From Prolixibacteraceae bacterium (GTDB taxonomy: Bacteria; Bacteroidota; Bacteroidia; Bacteroidales; Prolixibacteraceae), in contig JALOCD010000001.1 in assembly GCA_023228025.1 (NCBI GenBank), positions 62,001 through 126,000 on the forward strand: a DNA stretch of 64,000 nucleotides, written 5' to 3'. A program made the position numbers and the translations under genes. Under the pieces are notes generated by a model. It saw only the letters and a program-made list of their open reading frames with translations. It did no database searches and was not told the DNA's origin. This document shows positions 43,640 through 53,053 of this stretch, piece after piece (the stretch's first letter is position 1; the number at the start of each line of letters is the position of its first letter).

Positions 43640-46600
43640 TCAGACAACTTCCAGCGGCAACGTAAATACAAACCTGCTTCCTTTTCCCACCTCACTTTCT
43701 ACGTGTATTTTACCGTTGTGTTTCTCAATGAACTCCTTACACAGGATCAAACCAAGACCGGTGCCCTTCTCGCCATTGGTTCCCAAAGTAGAGTGGTTGC
43801 TGTCGATCCTGAAGATCTTATCGATATTTTCCTCCGAAATTCCTACGCCATTGTCCTGCACCACAACTTCACATAAATTGTCTCTCTTTCGCAGATGAAT
43901 GACAATATGTCCCCGCGTATGGGTAAATTTAATGGCATTGGCCAGCAGGTTCCTGACAACCGTGGAAAACATGTTCACATCGGCGTTGACCTGTATCTCT
44001 TCCTTTGCTAAAATTTTAATCTTTATATTCTTTTTGGCAGCAGCTCCTTCCAGAAACTCGATCGATTCGATGACTTTTGAACGAACATTCATGGGTTCCG
44101 GATGGAATTTGACCGCCTTCGTTTGGATTTTTGCCCAGGTCAACAAGTTTTCGAGCAGTTCGTGTGCCAGTCTGGAGGAGTTGTATATGTTGTTCAGATG
44201 AAGTTCTATTTTCTCGGTAGCCATATTATTAAAACCGGTAACCAGAAGTTCCGAAAAGCCGATAATGATGTTGAACTGGTTGCCCAAATCGTGACCGATG
44301 ATCGAGAAAAACTTATCCTTGGTGCCATTCAGCTCTTTCAATTCGAGGTTCTTGGAGATAATCAACTGCGACTGCTCCTCGATTTGCAACGTCCGTTCCA
44401 ACACTTTCTTCTCAAGGATATTTTTGGCCTGTTTTAGGTTTTTCTCCCGTAATTTGATGAAAATAACGATCGTCAGAATGATTACCACCAGATAAATCAG
44501 GTAGGCATAAATGCTTTTCCACCAGGGTGGCAGAATGGTTATTCTGAGGCTGAGCTCCTTTTCGTTCCATACCCCATCGTTGTTGGAGCCTTTCACCTTG
44601 AACACATATTCACCCGCCTGAAGGGCCGAGAATGGAACAAATTTTCTATTCCCGATATCGATCCATTCGTCAGAAATACCTTCCATCTTGTAGGCATAAT
44701 TGTTCCTCAAAGGATTGGTGTATTCGAGGGCGGCAAACTCGATGGTAAATGAGCTGCCATCGTGCTTCAGTACCAGCTCTTTTGACTCTTCCAAATTGAC
44801 ATACTCCCTGGTATTGCCCCTGTTCATATAAAATTCGGTAAATACCATATTGGGAATGTAGGTGTTTTTCGAAATCGAGTCGGGATAAAAAGCGTTGAAG
44901 CCGTTCATTCCGCCCAGCAGCACCTCTCCGTCTTTGCTGGCATAGGCAGCCCTCAGGTTGAACTCCAGGCTCTGCAAACCATCTTCCAGGGTGAAGGTTT
45001 GAAAAAAATTCTTGTTCTTGTCAAATTTACACAGTCCTTTTCCTGTAGCAATCCAAAGTTCGTTGTTTCGGTCCCTGACAATTTCAAAAATCCTGTTGTT
45101 AGGTAAGCCCTCTTTCTGCGAATAGTAAGTAAAAGCGGAATCCTTTTTGTCAAACACATTCACGTAAGTGGCGGTTCCGACCCAGATCCTTTTTCTGCTG
45201 TCTTCACACATCGTAATGATGAAATCGTCGCTCAATCCTTTGTCACCCTTCTTGTAATGGTCGATTTTTTTCGTATCCGGATGGTACACATCCAGGCCAC
45301 CAACGGTGCCGATCCATATCAAACCATCAGAATCTTCGAGCAAATGATAAATCAGGTTTTCGCTTAACCGGTGACGCTCGTCCAACTCTTTACGGAATAC
45401 CTCCAGGGTCGATTTTTTCAGGTTGATTTTAAAAAGCCCATTCTGTGTTGCAATCCAATAATTTGAGTCCCTGTCCTGGATAACCATATAAATTCTGATC
45501 TGATTAAATGTTGGCATCATTGGGTTACGGAAATACTCATTCCACGGCACAAAGCGGTTGCCCGGTTTATCGTAGACGAGCAATCCGTTTCGCGTCCCCA
45601 GCCAGATATGATGCTCCGAATCCTGATAAATCACATGGATGAAGTCGTTGGGGATATGGTGGTTCCCGCTCATCCTGGTCGAAAAATGTTCCACCTTTCC
45701 TGTGATCCTGTTTACCAGGTTTAACCCCTGTCCCCAATTGCCAACCCAAACAATCCCATCTTCATCCTTGTAAAGTGAGGCAATCACATTTCCCAGAAGA
45801 TCCAGTGAGTTTGGGGCGTTGCTTCTCCGGTAGAGTTGAAACTTCTTTTTCTTTAGGTCCGTTTTGCTGATACCTTGTAATGTTCCAATCCAGAGATTCT
45901 CAGAACGGTCGATCCAAAGGGATTGTACGATGTTGTGACCAATTTCGCTGTTCTCGGAGGTGTAATTTTGAACCGTAACCGGGAGTGACCCGGAGGTCGA
46001 AAGAACGTAGAGCCCCCTGCCCTCAGTACCAATGATCAGGTTTCCGATTTTATCTTCCAGGATAGCCCGGATGCAGCTATTTTCAAACGAAAACCGTTTA
46101 CCGGGACCAACAACAAATTGAACTTCCGCAAAACGACCTGAAACAGCATCGAAGTGGAACAAACCTGACGTGGTTCCCACCCAAAGTTCGCCCTTTTTAT
46201 CCCTGAAAAGGGCAGATACCTGGACATCTCTGAGGAGTGTACCTCCTTTGCTGACAAATGAATAATAGCTAAACTCCTTTGTAAGCGGCGAAAAACCTGC
46301 CAGTCCTTTGGAAGTTCCAATCCAGAGTTGGCTATCCGTCTCCTCCATGACCGGCATTCTAAGGTCCTTTACAGCTCCATCATAATCAAGCGCACTCTGG
46401 AAATGGGTGAAACTTCGCCTAACTGGATCATAAATCGAAATGAGGGGCGGCGTATTGATGAGGATATTTCCGTTCCTAAGACAAAGAAGGTCGTAACAAT
46501 ACCGGGTCAGATCAATGGGATATCCAGTCCGGTAGGAAATTCGTTCGAACTTATTTTGGGTAACCAGGTATTTGTTCAGTCCACCTTTTGTGCCGATCCA

Positions 46601-46885
46601 CAAATTATGGTCGCGGTCTTCGGCGATCGCGTAAATCCAGTTGTTTGAGATCGAACCGGAATCGGCAGGATTGTATGTGAACACATTGAAACTTTCCCCG
46701 TTGAAACGGCAAAGCCCATTCTGGGTACCTATCCAAATATAGTCCCTTGAATCCTGGAAGATGCAATTGACAACACTTTGGGAAAGTCCGTTGTTGATCG
46801 AATAATTGGTGAAAACGTACTGCTGCGAAAAGCCCTCAAGCCAAAGTACAATTGTGAAAACAAATATGCCAAGGACTCTTTTCAT
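43640..46885 (-). CDS. Periplasmic-propeller sensor histidine kinase (Reg_prop, Y_Y_Y, HisKA, HATPase)
   Basis: From ATG 46885 the product is 1081 residues with a signal/anchor (1-20). About 14 two-component propeller repeats (..DSRDYIWIGTQNGLCRFNG.. type) fill residues 25-700. A Y_Y_Y domain (about 710-775: NNYAYKMEGISDEWIDIG), one membrane helix and a kinase core follow. The phospho-acceptor is His865 in FFSIIGHDLGNQ, and the HATPase boxes are NLLANAIKF, QDNGVGI and GTGLGL. Unlike classical hybrid systems it has no receiver or AraC domain. It probably signals presence of a glycan; its regulator is not adjacent on the same strand. Confidence 0.88.
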   Translation of the reverse strand: MKRVLGIFVFTIVLWLEGFSQQYVFTNYSINNGLSQSVVNCIFQDSRDYIWIGTQNGLCRFNGESFNVFTYNPADSGSISNNWIYAIAEDRDHNLWIGTKGGLNKYLVTQNKFERISYRTGYPIDLTRYCYDLLCLRNGNILINTPPLISIYDPVRRSFTHFQSALDYDGAVKDLRMPVMEETDSQLWIGTSKGLAGFSPLTKEFSYYSFVSKGGTLLRDVQVSALFRDKKGELWVGTTSGLFHFDAVSGRFAEVQFVVGPGKRFSFENSCIRAILEDKIGNLIIGTEGRGLYVLSTSGSLPVTVQNYTSENSEIGHNIVQSLWIDRSENLWIGTLQGISKTDLKKKKFQLYRRSNAPNSLDLLGNVIASLYKDEDGIVWVGNWGQGLNLVNRITGKVEHFSTRMSGNHHIPNDFIHVIYQDSEHHIWLGTRNGLLVYDKPGNRFVPWNEYFRNPMMPTFNQIRIYMVIQDRDSNYWIATQNGLFKINLKKSTLEVFRKELDERHRLSENLIYHLLEDSDGLIWIGTVGGLDVYHPDTKKIDHYKKGDKGLSDDFIITMCEDSRKRIWVGTATYVNVFDKKDSAFTYYSQKEGLPNNRIFEIVRDRNNELWIATGKGLCKFDKNKNFFQTFTLEDGLQSLEFNLRAAYASKDGEVLLGGMNGFNAFYPDSISKNTYIPNMVFTEFYMNRGNTREYVNLEESKELVLKHDGSSFTIEFAALEYTNPLRNNYAYKMEGISDEWIDIGNRKFVPFSALQAGEYVFKVKGSNNDGVWNEKELSLRITILPPWWKSIYAYLIYLVVIILTIVIFIKLREKNLKQAKNILEKKVLERTLQIEEQSQLIISKNLELKELNGTKDKFFSIIGHDLGNQFNIIIGFSELLVTGFNNMATEKIELHLNNIYNSSRLAHELLENLLTWAKIQTKAVKFHPEPMNVRSKVIESIEFLEGAAAKKNIKIKILAKEEIQVNADVNMFSTVVRNLLANAIKFTHTRGHIVIHLRKRDNLCEVVVQDNGVGISEENIDKIFRIDSNHSTLGTNGEKGTGLGLILCKEFIEKHNGKIHVESEVGKGSRFVFTLPLEVV

Positions 46886-47135
46886 CCCTTCAGTTTTTTT
46901 GACGCAACTTTCAGATTTTTCATTCACACAATCCACTGTTTATCTGTAAAGGTAAAAAACAACAATGAAACGGAGAAATATTGAAACGGGAAGAACGAGG
47001 GGGAGACTGGGATGACTGGGAAGACTAGGGGATTAGGAGACTGGGGGACTGGAAGACTGGAGAGATTCCCTGAATGAAGGCGAAGGATCAATGGGCAAAC
47101 ACGGCAGCATTGTATCTGAGAAGTGCTTTTATTAT
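46886..47135. repeat. Spacer with GGGACTAGG-type run
   Basis: 46975-47070 is a run of GGGGGAGACTGGGATGACTG-like units of 8-10 bases. The rest shows no gene. A promoter for the histidine kinase should lie at the start but no clear consensus was found. Confidence 0.5.
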
Positions 47136-47254
47136 TCATCAGTATATAATTTTATTTTTTAATGGTCTGATGGAATCGAAGATCATCGAAGCTAATACCC
47201 ATCCGCCAGCTGGCGGATTCGGTTGGTGAGATGATTGTCTCATGGGTATTTCAT
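47136..47254 (-). repeat. Dispersed element J, copy 2
   Basis: It is the reverse-strand counterpart of 2136-2228: both ends are identical to copy 1. The centre carries an extra palindrome (ATCCGCCAGCTGGCGGAT) and about 25 more bases. Confidence 0.75.
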
Positions 47255-47460
47255 TTGTGTCATTTGTGGTGAGGGTGGGGTTTAAGGGGTTTTAAATGTT
47301 TTCCAATTCTGTTCATTCTTTAATTCTGAAAATTCTGCTTCAGACAATTTGTGTAATTTGTGGTAGGTGGGGTTTAAGGGGTTTGAAATATTTTTATGAT
47401 TTAATTCATGTAATTTGTGTATTTCGCAGTTGGTTGGGGTTTCTTTTCTTTTAACAGCCA
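47255..47460. repeat. Spacer of element K and CATTTGTGG-type repeats
   Basis: 47302-47350 is element K (AATTCTGTTCATTC.. to ..GCTTCAGACAAT). It is surrounded by TTTGTGTCATTTGTGGTGAG and GGTTTAAGGGGTTTGAAATA modules that also occur at 9.2, 22.3, 43.5 and 60.4 kb. No gene is visible. Confidence 0.6.
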
Positions 47461-47662
47461 CTAACTCCGTCCCAACGACGCGGTCCGAAGGGTGAACGGC
47501 TCTCTTTTCCAATTTTCTACAATTGACCCTGACCAATGTGCCGAAGGCAGGTTATTGATTGTATCGCATTTGTTAATATCTAATTTTGGATTGGTTTTCA
47601 GGTTCCGGCAGAGTTTTGAAGAACTTCCAGCCGTTCCGGAGACAAATCGAAATACACTGGGT

Positions 47663-48721
47663 ATGACCTTCAATACATTCAATCGCCTGTTTCAGATTCG
47701 TCCTGTCAATCATGTGATTTATTGGATTTTGTTTGTTGTGATTGGCTCCTACATCTTTAGTTATCAGCAAAATTTTCCTTACCAGTTTTACCTGCTTAAT
47801 CTACTGGTTCATCTTCCGGTTTTGCTACTCTTTGCCTACTTCGTCATTTACCGGCTTGTCCCCGATTTCCTGCTAAGGGGGCGTCTTTACAGCTTTTTTG
47901 GACTATTGGCGCTCTTCACTGCAATTACTTCACTGCTAAAATTGTATATCAGCAAAAATGTTTATTACGCGCTATTTATTCCAAAAGCCCTGCACCCAAA
48001 AGAGTGGTACACATTGGATGCATTTTTGATCAATTTGATTTGGATCGTTGGACCAACTGTGCTCTTTGCCATGTTCAAATACTACAAAAACTGGATGAGA
48101 AACCAGGATATTTCCAATGAAGCCGAGCGCAAAAGATTGGCTACCGAACTGCAGGTTTTGAAGGGGCAGTTGAATCCCCATTTTCTGTTCAACACACTCA
48201 ACAACCTTTACTCCCTGGCATTGAGCAAAAGCAGCAAAACAGCGGTTGTTATCGCCAAAATGTCAGACATGTTCCACTATATTTTGTATGAATGCAATGC
48301 CATTGAGGTACCCGTTTGGAAAGAGATAAAGCTTATCGAAAATTACATCGAACTGGAACAAATCAGATATTCTGACCGTCTCTCCATCAAATTTGAAAAG
48401 GATGTGGATAACCTGAATCACCTGATTCCACCCATGCTGTTGTACTCTTTCGTGGAGAATTGCTTCAAACATGGCAGCAGTACTGATCCGGATATGCCCT
48501 GGATTAAAATAAACATTCGAGTGAAAAACAGTAACCTAACATTTGAAGCTCACAACAGCATTCCACCCGGGTACAAAGTGGAAAATCCGGAAGGTGTCGG
48601 ATTACTGAACAGCAAAAGACGTCTTGAATTGATCTATCCGAAAAATCACAGGCTAACCATTCGGAAAGAGAACGATGAATTCTATGTTAGACTAGACATC
48701 AAAAATTCTGAAAGGTACTAA
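47663..48721 (+). CDS. LytS/YehU-type sensor histidine kinase
   Basis: From ATG 47663 the product is 352 residues. Four membrane helices (about 15-130) precede a His_kinase (PF06580) domain with LNPHFLFNTLNNLYSLALS, where the His of PHFLFN is the phospho-acceptor. A HATPase with LLYSFVENCFKHG and GVGLLNSKRRLELIY follows. It is the first gene of a plus-strand group with an ACE-like lipoprotein and a LytTR regulator, its likely partner. An upstream in-frame ATG adds 57 residues without membrane character and is rejected. Confidence 0.87.
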   Translation: MTFNTFNRLFQIRPVNHVIYWILFVVIGSYIFSYQQNFPYQFYLLNLLVHLPVLLLFAYFVIYRLVPDFLLRGRLYSFFGLLALFTAITSLLKLYISKNVYYALFIPKALHPKEWYTLDAFLINLIWIVGPTVLFAMFKYYKNWMRNQDISNEAERKRLATELQVLKGQLNPHFLFNTLNNLYSLALSKSSKTAVVIAKMSDMFHYILYECNAIEVPVWKEIKLIENYIELEQIRYSDRLSIKFEKDVDNLNHLIPPMLLYSFVENCFKHGSSTDPDMPWIKINIRVKNSNLTFEAHNSIPPGYKVENPEGVGLLNSKRRLELIYPKNHRLTIRKENDEFYVRLDIKNSERY

Positions 48722-48799
48722 CCGGAACATGGTTTGAAAGTATGGAATGAATTTCCTGCCCTGCCTGTTAGGATCCCTTAAAAAATAAAACAGTTGAAG

Positions 48800-50584
48800 A
48801 TGAAGTACTTACCCCTTTTACTGATCCTGTTTTCGATAAGTTGTTTGAATGAAAAGCAACAATCCGAAATGATCCTTCGTCATTACATCGATAAAAATGT
48901 AGACTTGATCCGGAATTTCACCATGGAGAGTACCGTAGCTTTGTGGAATGTCAATCTATCTGGCAATGAGAAAGATTATATGAAGCTCATTAACCTGGAA
49001 TTGGATTTCAACAATTCGAACCAGAGTAAAGCCGGCCTTTTTTCTCCTGATAAGTTTACCCCATTCACAGAAAATGTTTTTACCAAAGAGAAAGATTTTG
49101 AGTTACTTAAGAAATTGAAGAGTTCGGGACTGATCACCGATACCATGCTGAAACGACAGCTCACCGTATTGTACCAATCCTTTATGGGACCTCAGGTCGA
49201 GGCTACCCGCTACAAAAAATTAAGGTTCGCCGAGACCAAATTGTGGCAGTCGTTTTCGGCAATATCGGTTGAGTTGGGAGGGAAAAAATATGCCGGGGGA
49301 CAGCTTGATTCGATCCGTAAAAACTCGGTTGATACCACCATTTTGAGAAAAGTTTATTCAGCCTACCGGGAAAAAGGAAGGCAAATAGCAGGTGATATCA
49401 TCCAAATGGTGAAGATGAGAAACGATTTTGCCAGAGATTTCGGCTACACCGATTACTATCAGCTTGCCCTTGAAACGAAGGATCAGACTCCGGAAAAGAT
49501 CAAAAAACTTTTGGATGAAATCGAATTGAAAACACATGATCAGTTTTTTGAAGCAAAAGAACTGGTCGATAAGGTTCTCGCCAAAAGATACCATGTCAGG
49601 ATCCAGGACCTTCGCTGCTATCATTACAACGACGAACGTTCCAGTTACCTGCCGCGCAAATTTTCAGAAAAGATGGATTCCCTCTACTGCAAGGGTGATC
49701 CAATCGGAATGGCATCTCAGTTTTTCAGTGGGATTGGCCTGCCGGTCCAGGATGTTATTGAAAAGAGCGACTTGAAATACAGGAGTGGCAAATCGGCAGG
49801 TACAAATATTTTCAATGTCGATTTCAAAAATGACCTGCGCATGATGGCCACCATCAAGCAAAACGCCGACGGCATGAAAAAGATCATGCATCTATGCGGT
49901 CATGCCTCGCATTTCAAAAATATATCAGACAAAGTCCCTTACTTGTTAAAGGATCCAAACTCAGTCGTGGCCGAAGGGGTTGCCAGTTTTTTTGAGAACA
50001 TGACCACGAATAACTTATGGCTTATGGGCGAATTCGACATGGATTCGGTCAGTAACCAGGAATTTAAGCTGCTTTGTATGCATTTTATGCAGGTCGACCG
50101 GCTTTACAGGTTCAGGAGACTACTGGTCAAATCTATCTTTGAGCGTGAAATATACAAGAGTCCTGATCAAAATTTGGGAGCCTTGTGGTACAAGCTTAAC
50201 GAGGAATACCTTGGAATCCGCCCACCCAAAGATCAGAACACGACAGATTGGGCAACTACCAGTTATTTTACCAGTTTTTCTTGCAGTGTTCATAACTTTG
50301 TTCTTGCAGATTTGTTTGCTAGTCAGTTGCAACATTATATTGAAAAAAATATTCTTGACGTCATAAACCCGGAATATCAGGACAACAAATCAATCGGGCA
50401 ATATCTTGTGTCACAACTTTACAAATATGGAGATCTTCTTCCCTGGGAGCAGCTGATTGAAAAGTCAACCGGCGAACCATTAAACCCCGCCTATTTTGCC
50501 AACTATTTGACAGGCTGCAATGAGGAAATCCGTAAGGTAGAAATGTCATCAGCCCAACCAATAAACAAATTAAGCAAGCAATAA
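48800..50584 (+). CDS. ACE-like (M2 peptidase) lipoprotein with altered catalytic motif
   Basis: From ATG 48800 the product is 594 residues with a lipoprotein signal (LLILFSISC). The N-terminal ESTVALWNVNLSG and the overall helical sequence match the M2 (angiotensin-converting enzyme) fold. The zinc motif reads H364-L-C-G-H368 instead of HExxH, and the third ligand Glu392 keeps exactly the ACE spacing (28 residues from the first His). Zinc could still bind, but the general-base Glu is Leu, so peptide cleavage is unlikely. Placed between LytS and LytTR genes, it may be a sensor or ligand-binding accessory. Confidence 0.75.
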   Translation: MKYLPLLLILFSISCLNEKQQSEMILRHYIDKNVDLIRNFTMESTVALWNVNLSGNEKDYMKLINLELDFNNSNQSKAGLFSPDKFTPFTENVFTKEKDFELLKKLKSSGLITDTMLKRQLTVLYQSFMGPQVEATRYKKLRFAETKLWQSFSAISVELGGKKYAGGQLDSIRKNSVDTTILRKVYSAYREKGRQIAGDIIQMVKMRNDFARDFGYTDYYQLALETKDQTPEKIKKLLDEIELKTHDQFFEAKELVDKVLAKRYHVRIQDLRCYHYNDERSSYLPRKFSEKMDSLYCKGDPIGMASQFFSGIGLPVQDVIEKSDLKYRSGKSAGTNIFNVDFKNDLRMMATIKQNADGMKKIMHLCGHASHFKNISDKVPYLLKDPNSVVAEGVASFFENMTTNNLWLMGEFDMDSVSNQEFKLLCMHFMQVDRLYRFRRLLVKSIFEREIYKSPDQNLGALWYKLNEEYLGIRPPKDQNTTDWATTSYFTSFSCSVHNFVLADLFASQLQHYIEKNILDVINPEYQDNKSIGQYLVSQLYKYGDLLPWEQLIEKSTGEPLNPAYFANYLTGCNEEIRKVEMSSAQPINKLSKQ

Positions 50585-50724
50585 ATGTTTGTAATTAGTA
50601 TGAATCAGATGATACTTATAATAAAATGAACAGGTTATGAAACGAGCATGTACATTAAACACACACAAGAATGAAATTTTACATGCGAGTTCCATCCGGC
50701 AATTAAAAAACAAATTATTTACGG

Positions 50725-51459
50725 ATGAAAACAAAATACATGATTGTTGATGATGAGCCACTGGCCCGCGACCTGATTCGGGGGCACATTGAGAAGCTCG
50801 AGAATTTCGAAATCGTTGCCGAATGCAACAATGCCATGAAGGCAATGAGCGTTCTCCGCGAAAAGCATGTTGACCTGGTATTTATGGATATTCAGATGCC
50901 CCAGATCACGGGCATTGAATTTCTGAAAACTTTGAAACATCCGCCAAAAGTCATTATTACCACAGCCTACCGTGAGTACGCCCTGGAAGGATTCGAGCTG
51001 GATGTTGTGGATTATCTGCTGAAGCCGATCACCTTCGAGCGCTTTCTGAAATCTGTCAACAAGTTTTACCAGATGAGCCAGGAACCCATTCAGGGGGATC
51101 CGAATTCTTCTATCGGGAAGGTTCCGGATGAGAGTTTTATTTATGTGAAAGAGAACAAAAAGGTGATAAAGATCTACCTCTCCGAAATCAGGTACATCGA
51201 GGGATTGAGCGAATATGTCCAGATTTACACCGACAAACGGAAGATCATCACGAAAACCAGCATGGCGCAGATGGAAGAAAAACTCCCTGCAAACAATTTC
51301 CTTCGCATCCACAAATCGTACATCGTGCCGGTTGGTAAAATTGAAGCCTTTACTGCCAATACCATCGAAATCCAGGGGAAAGAGCTGCCCATCGGCCGAA
51401 ACTTCAAAAATGCGGTACTCAATTCATTGAACTACTCAGGTCCAGTGGCAGGGGTTTAA
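50725..51459 (+). CDS. LytTR-family response regulator
   Basis: The 244-residue protein has a receiver domain (MIVDDEPLARDLI, phospho-acceptor Asp in LVFMDIQMP, TTAYREYALEGF, Lys in DYLLKPI). The LytTR DNA-binding domain from about 130 carries FIYVKENKKVIKIYLSEIRY, FLRIHKSYIVPVGKI and LPIGRNFK. It completes a LytS / ACE-like / LytTR group. Genes ending at 51610 on the other strand (SusD/SusC) are plausible targets by position only. Confidence 0.9.
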   Translation: MKTKYMIVDDEPLARDLIRGHIEKLENFEIVAECNNAMKAMSVLREKHVDLVFMDIQMPQITGIEFLKTLKHPPKVIITTAYREYALEGFELDVVDYLLKPITFERFLKSVNKFYQMSQEPIQGDPNSSIGKVPDESFIYVKENKKVIKIYLSEIRYIEGLSEYVQIYTDKRKIITKTSMAQMEEKLPANNFLRIHKSYIVPVGKIEAFTANTIEIQGKELPIGRNFKNAVLNSLNYSGPVAGV

Positions 51460-51514
51460 CCCAATATTTTAGACCCTTTTTCTTATCGGGGAAAACTTCG
51501 ACAGACTGAAATTG

Positions 51515-51546
51515 AAAAGTGGCAATCCTTTCGGATCACCACTTTT
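51515..51546. terminator. Bidirectional terminator between LytTR and susD genes
   Basis: AAAAGTGG (51515-51522) and CCACTTTT (51539-51546) form a stem, with a further inner ATCC/GGAT pairing. A-run and T-run edges serve both directions between convergent genes. Confidence 0.7.
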
Positions 51547-51609
51547 ACTAACTAACTAACTACTGTCCAATTTATATTTAACCTATAAATTTGGATTTAT
51601 TGTTAACCG

Positions 51610-53034
51610 CTACCTGGTTCCGCCGGCCCACCATACCTTTTCGGTATATACGTAGTTCCCGTCCCCATAGGCCGTTGTAACATTCTGATTGGTTGTAACA
51701 TCGCTGTCTCCATAGGTTAACCTTTGAGGGAAGGCGCGGGTACTGGCCAGTTGAAGTACATTGTTGCCCATGGCTACCAATCGGCGATAGTCGTTGTAAG
51801 TTTCTACGGCTTCCTGTTCAAATGAAGCGATGTACTTTTGGTTCATAATCTCTTTGAGAGGATCAGCGTCAAACAGAGCTTTTACACTTGTCGTATAATA
51901 TGTTCCGGCTGCTGTAGCCGTCAATCCAACTTTGACAAAAGCCGCTTCGATACCTGCTTTCAGTGCTACTTCTGCATTGTCTTTCTGATTCATTCTAACA
52001 TAGGCTTCCGCTTTCAGGAAATTGAGTTCATGAAGGCTCATCAGATAAGTGGGCGAAGTATTGGTACTCAGTGTAGAAATACCATAAAACTGTTGAACCT
52101 GCTGCGGAGTGCCGTTGGGGGCAATATTCAGCACGGTGGTGCCTGGATATGGCCGGAAGAGACTCGTAGCACGCGGGTCATTTCTGGCTGTCAGCTTGGC
52201 ATACAAACTTGCACTCACACCAAAATAGTTACGATCCTGTAAAAATCGGGCAAAAGGGCTAATGGCCGAAGATCCGTTGTAGACAAATTTGAACTCATCT
52301 GTTGCATTGGTAAAAGAAGCATTTGCGTATTCAATGACTTTGCTGTATTGCGGCGATTTCAGTGACAACCTCATGGTATATCTTGCTTTCAATCCCTGAG
52401 CTGCCTTGATCCACCGGGCCGAATTACCGCCGTAGATCAGATCTTGTGTTCCCAGAGAGGCAAATGTTGTGGTTTTACCGAGATTCAGGATGGCATCATC
52501 CAGCAATCGAAAGACTTCAGTATAAATGGCTTGCTGTTTGTCTAACTTGGGCTGATAAATAATTCCAGGCTGCAGGGCCTCAGTATAGGGGACATCTCCC
52601 ATCAAATCGGTGAGCATGGCCAGGTTGTATGCCTTTAATACCTCGGCAACACCAAGGGTCTGGAAGTTTCCGGCTTCGCTGCCACCAGTTGAACATTTGT
52701 CGATGATCAGCTTCAGATGGTACAAATTGTAATACTGGCTTCTCCACGAATTGTTGTAGGTCGTGGCATTTGTTGGTTCGGCAAGCCTGATTTCAGCATT
52801 GTACATCTGTCCCCAAATTCCGGTATTCAGTTCCATGTAGACGGAAGTGTAAAAAGCGTAATCGGAACTGGTAACATTGAAGGCGCTTGAAGTCATTACA
52901 TCCGTTACAATCAACCTGCTGGCCATATCTGACGGATTGTTCTGGTTTTCATTGATTTTATCCATAATAACCTCAGAGCAGGCGGACACTGTGAATAAAA
53001 AGAGTATCAGTGAATATAAATTTAGCTTTCTCAT
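51610..53034 (-). CDS. susD-like: SusD/RagB-family outer-membrane lipoprotein (SusD-like_2)
   Basis: The 474-residue protein has a lipoprotein signal (LILFLFTVSACSEV, Cys19). The body matches the PF12771 branch of SusD: TTYNNSWRSQYYNLYHLKLI, AYNLAMLTDLMGDVPYTEAL and a TPR-like helical scaffold. It forms the lid of the neighbouring SusC channel and binds the substrate outside the cell. This branch is often found with peptide or small oligomer importers. It lies 19 bases after the SusC gene. Confidence 0.88.
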   Translation of the reverse strand: MRKLNLYSLILFLFTVSACSEVIMDKINENQNNPSDMASRLIVTDVMTSSAFNVTSSDYAFYTSVYMELNTGIWGQMYNAEIRLAEPTNATTYNNSWRSQYYNLYHLKLIIDKCSTGGSEAGNFQTLGVAEVLKAYNLAMLTDLMGDVPYTEALQPGIIYQPKLDKQQAIYTEVFRLLDDAILNLGKTTTFASLGTQDLIYGGNSARWIKAAQGLKARYTMRLSLKSPQYSKVIEYANASFTNATDEFKFVYNGSSAISPFARFLQDRNYFGVSASLYAKLTARNDPRATSLFRPYPGTTVLNIAPNGTPQQVQQFYGISTLSTNTSPTYLMSLHELNFLKAEAYVRMNQKDNAEVALKAGIEAAFVKVGLTATAAGTYYTTSVKALFDADPLKEIMNQKYIASFEQEAVETYNDYRRLVAMGNNVLQLASTRAFPQRLTYGDSDVTTNQNVTTAYGDGNYVYTEKVWWAGGTR

Positions 53035-53053
53035 ATCATTATTCTTTTAAGGA

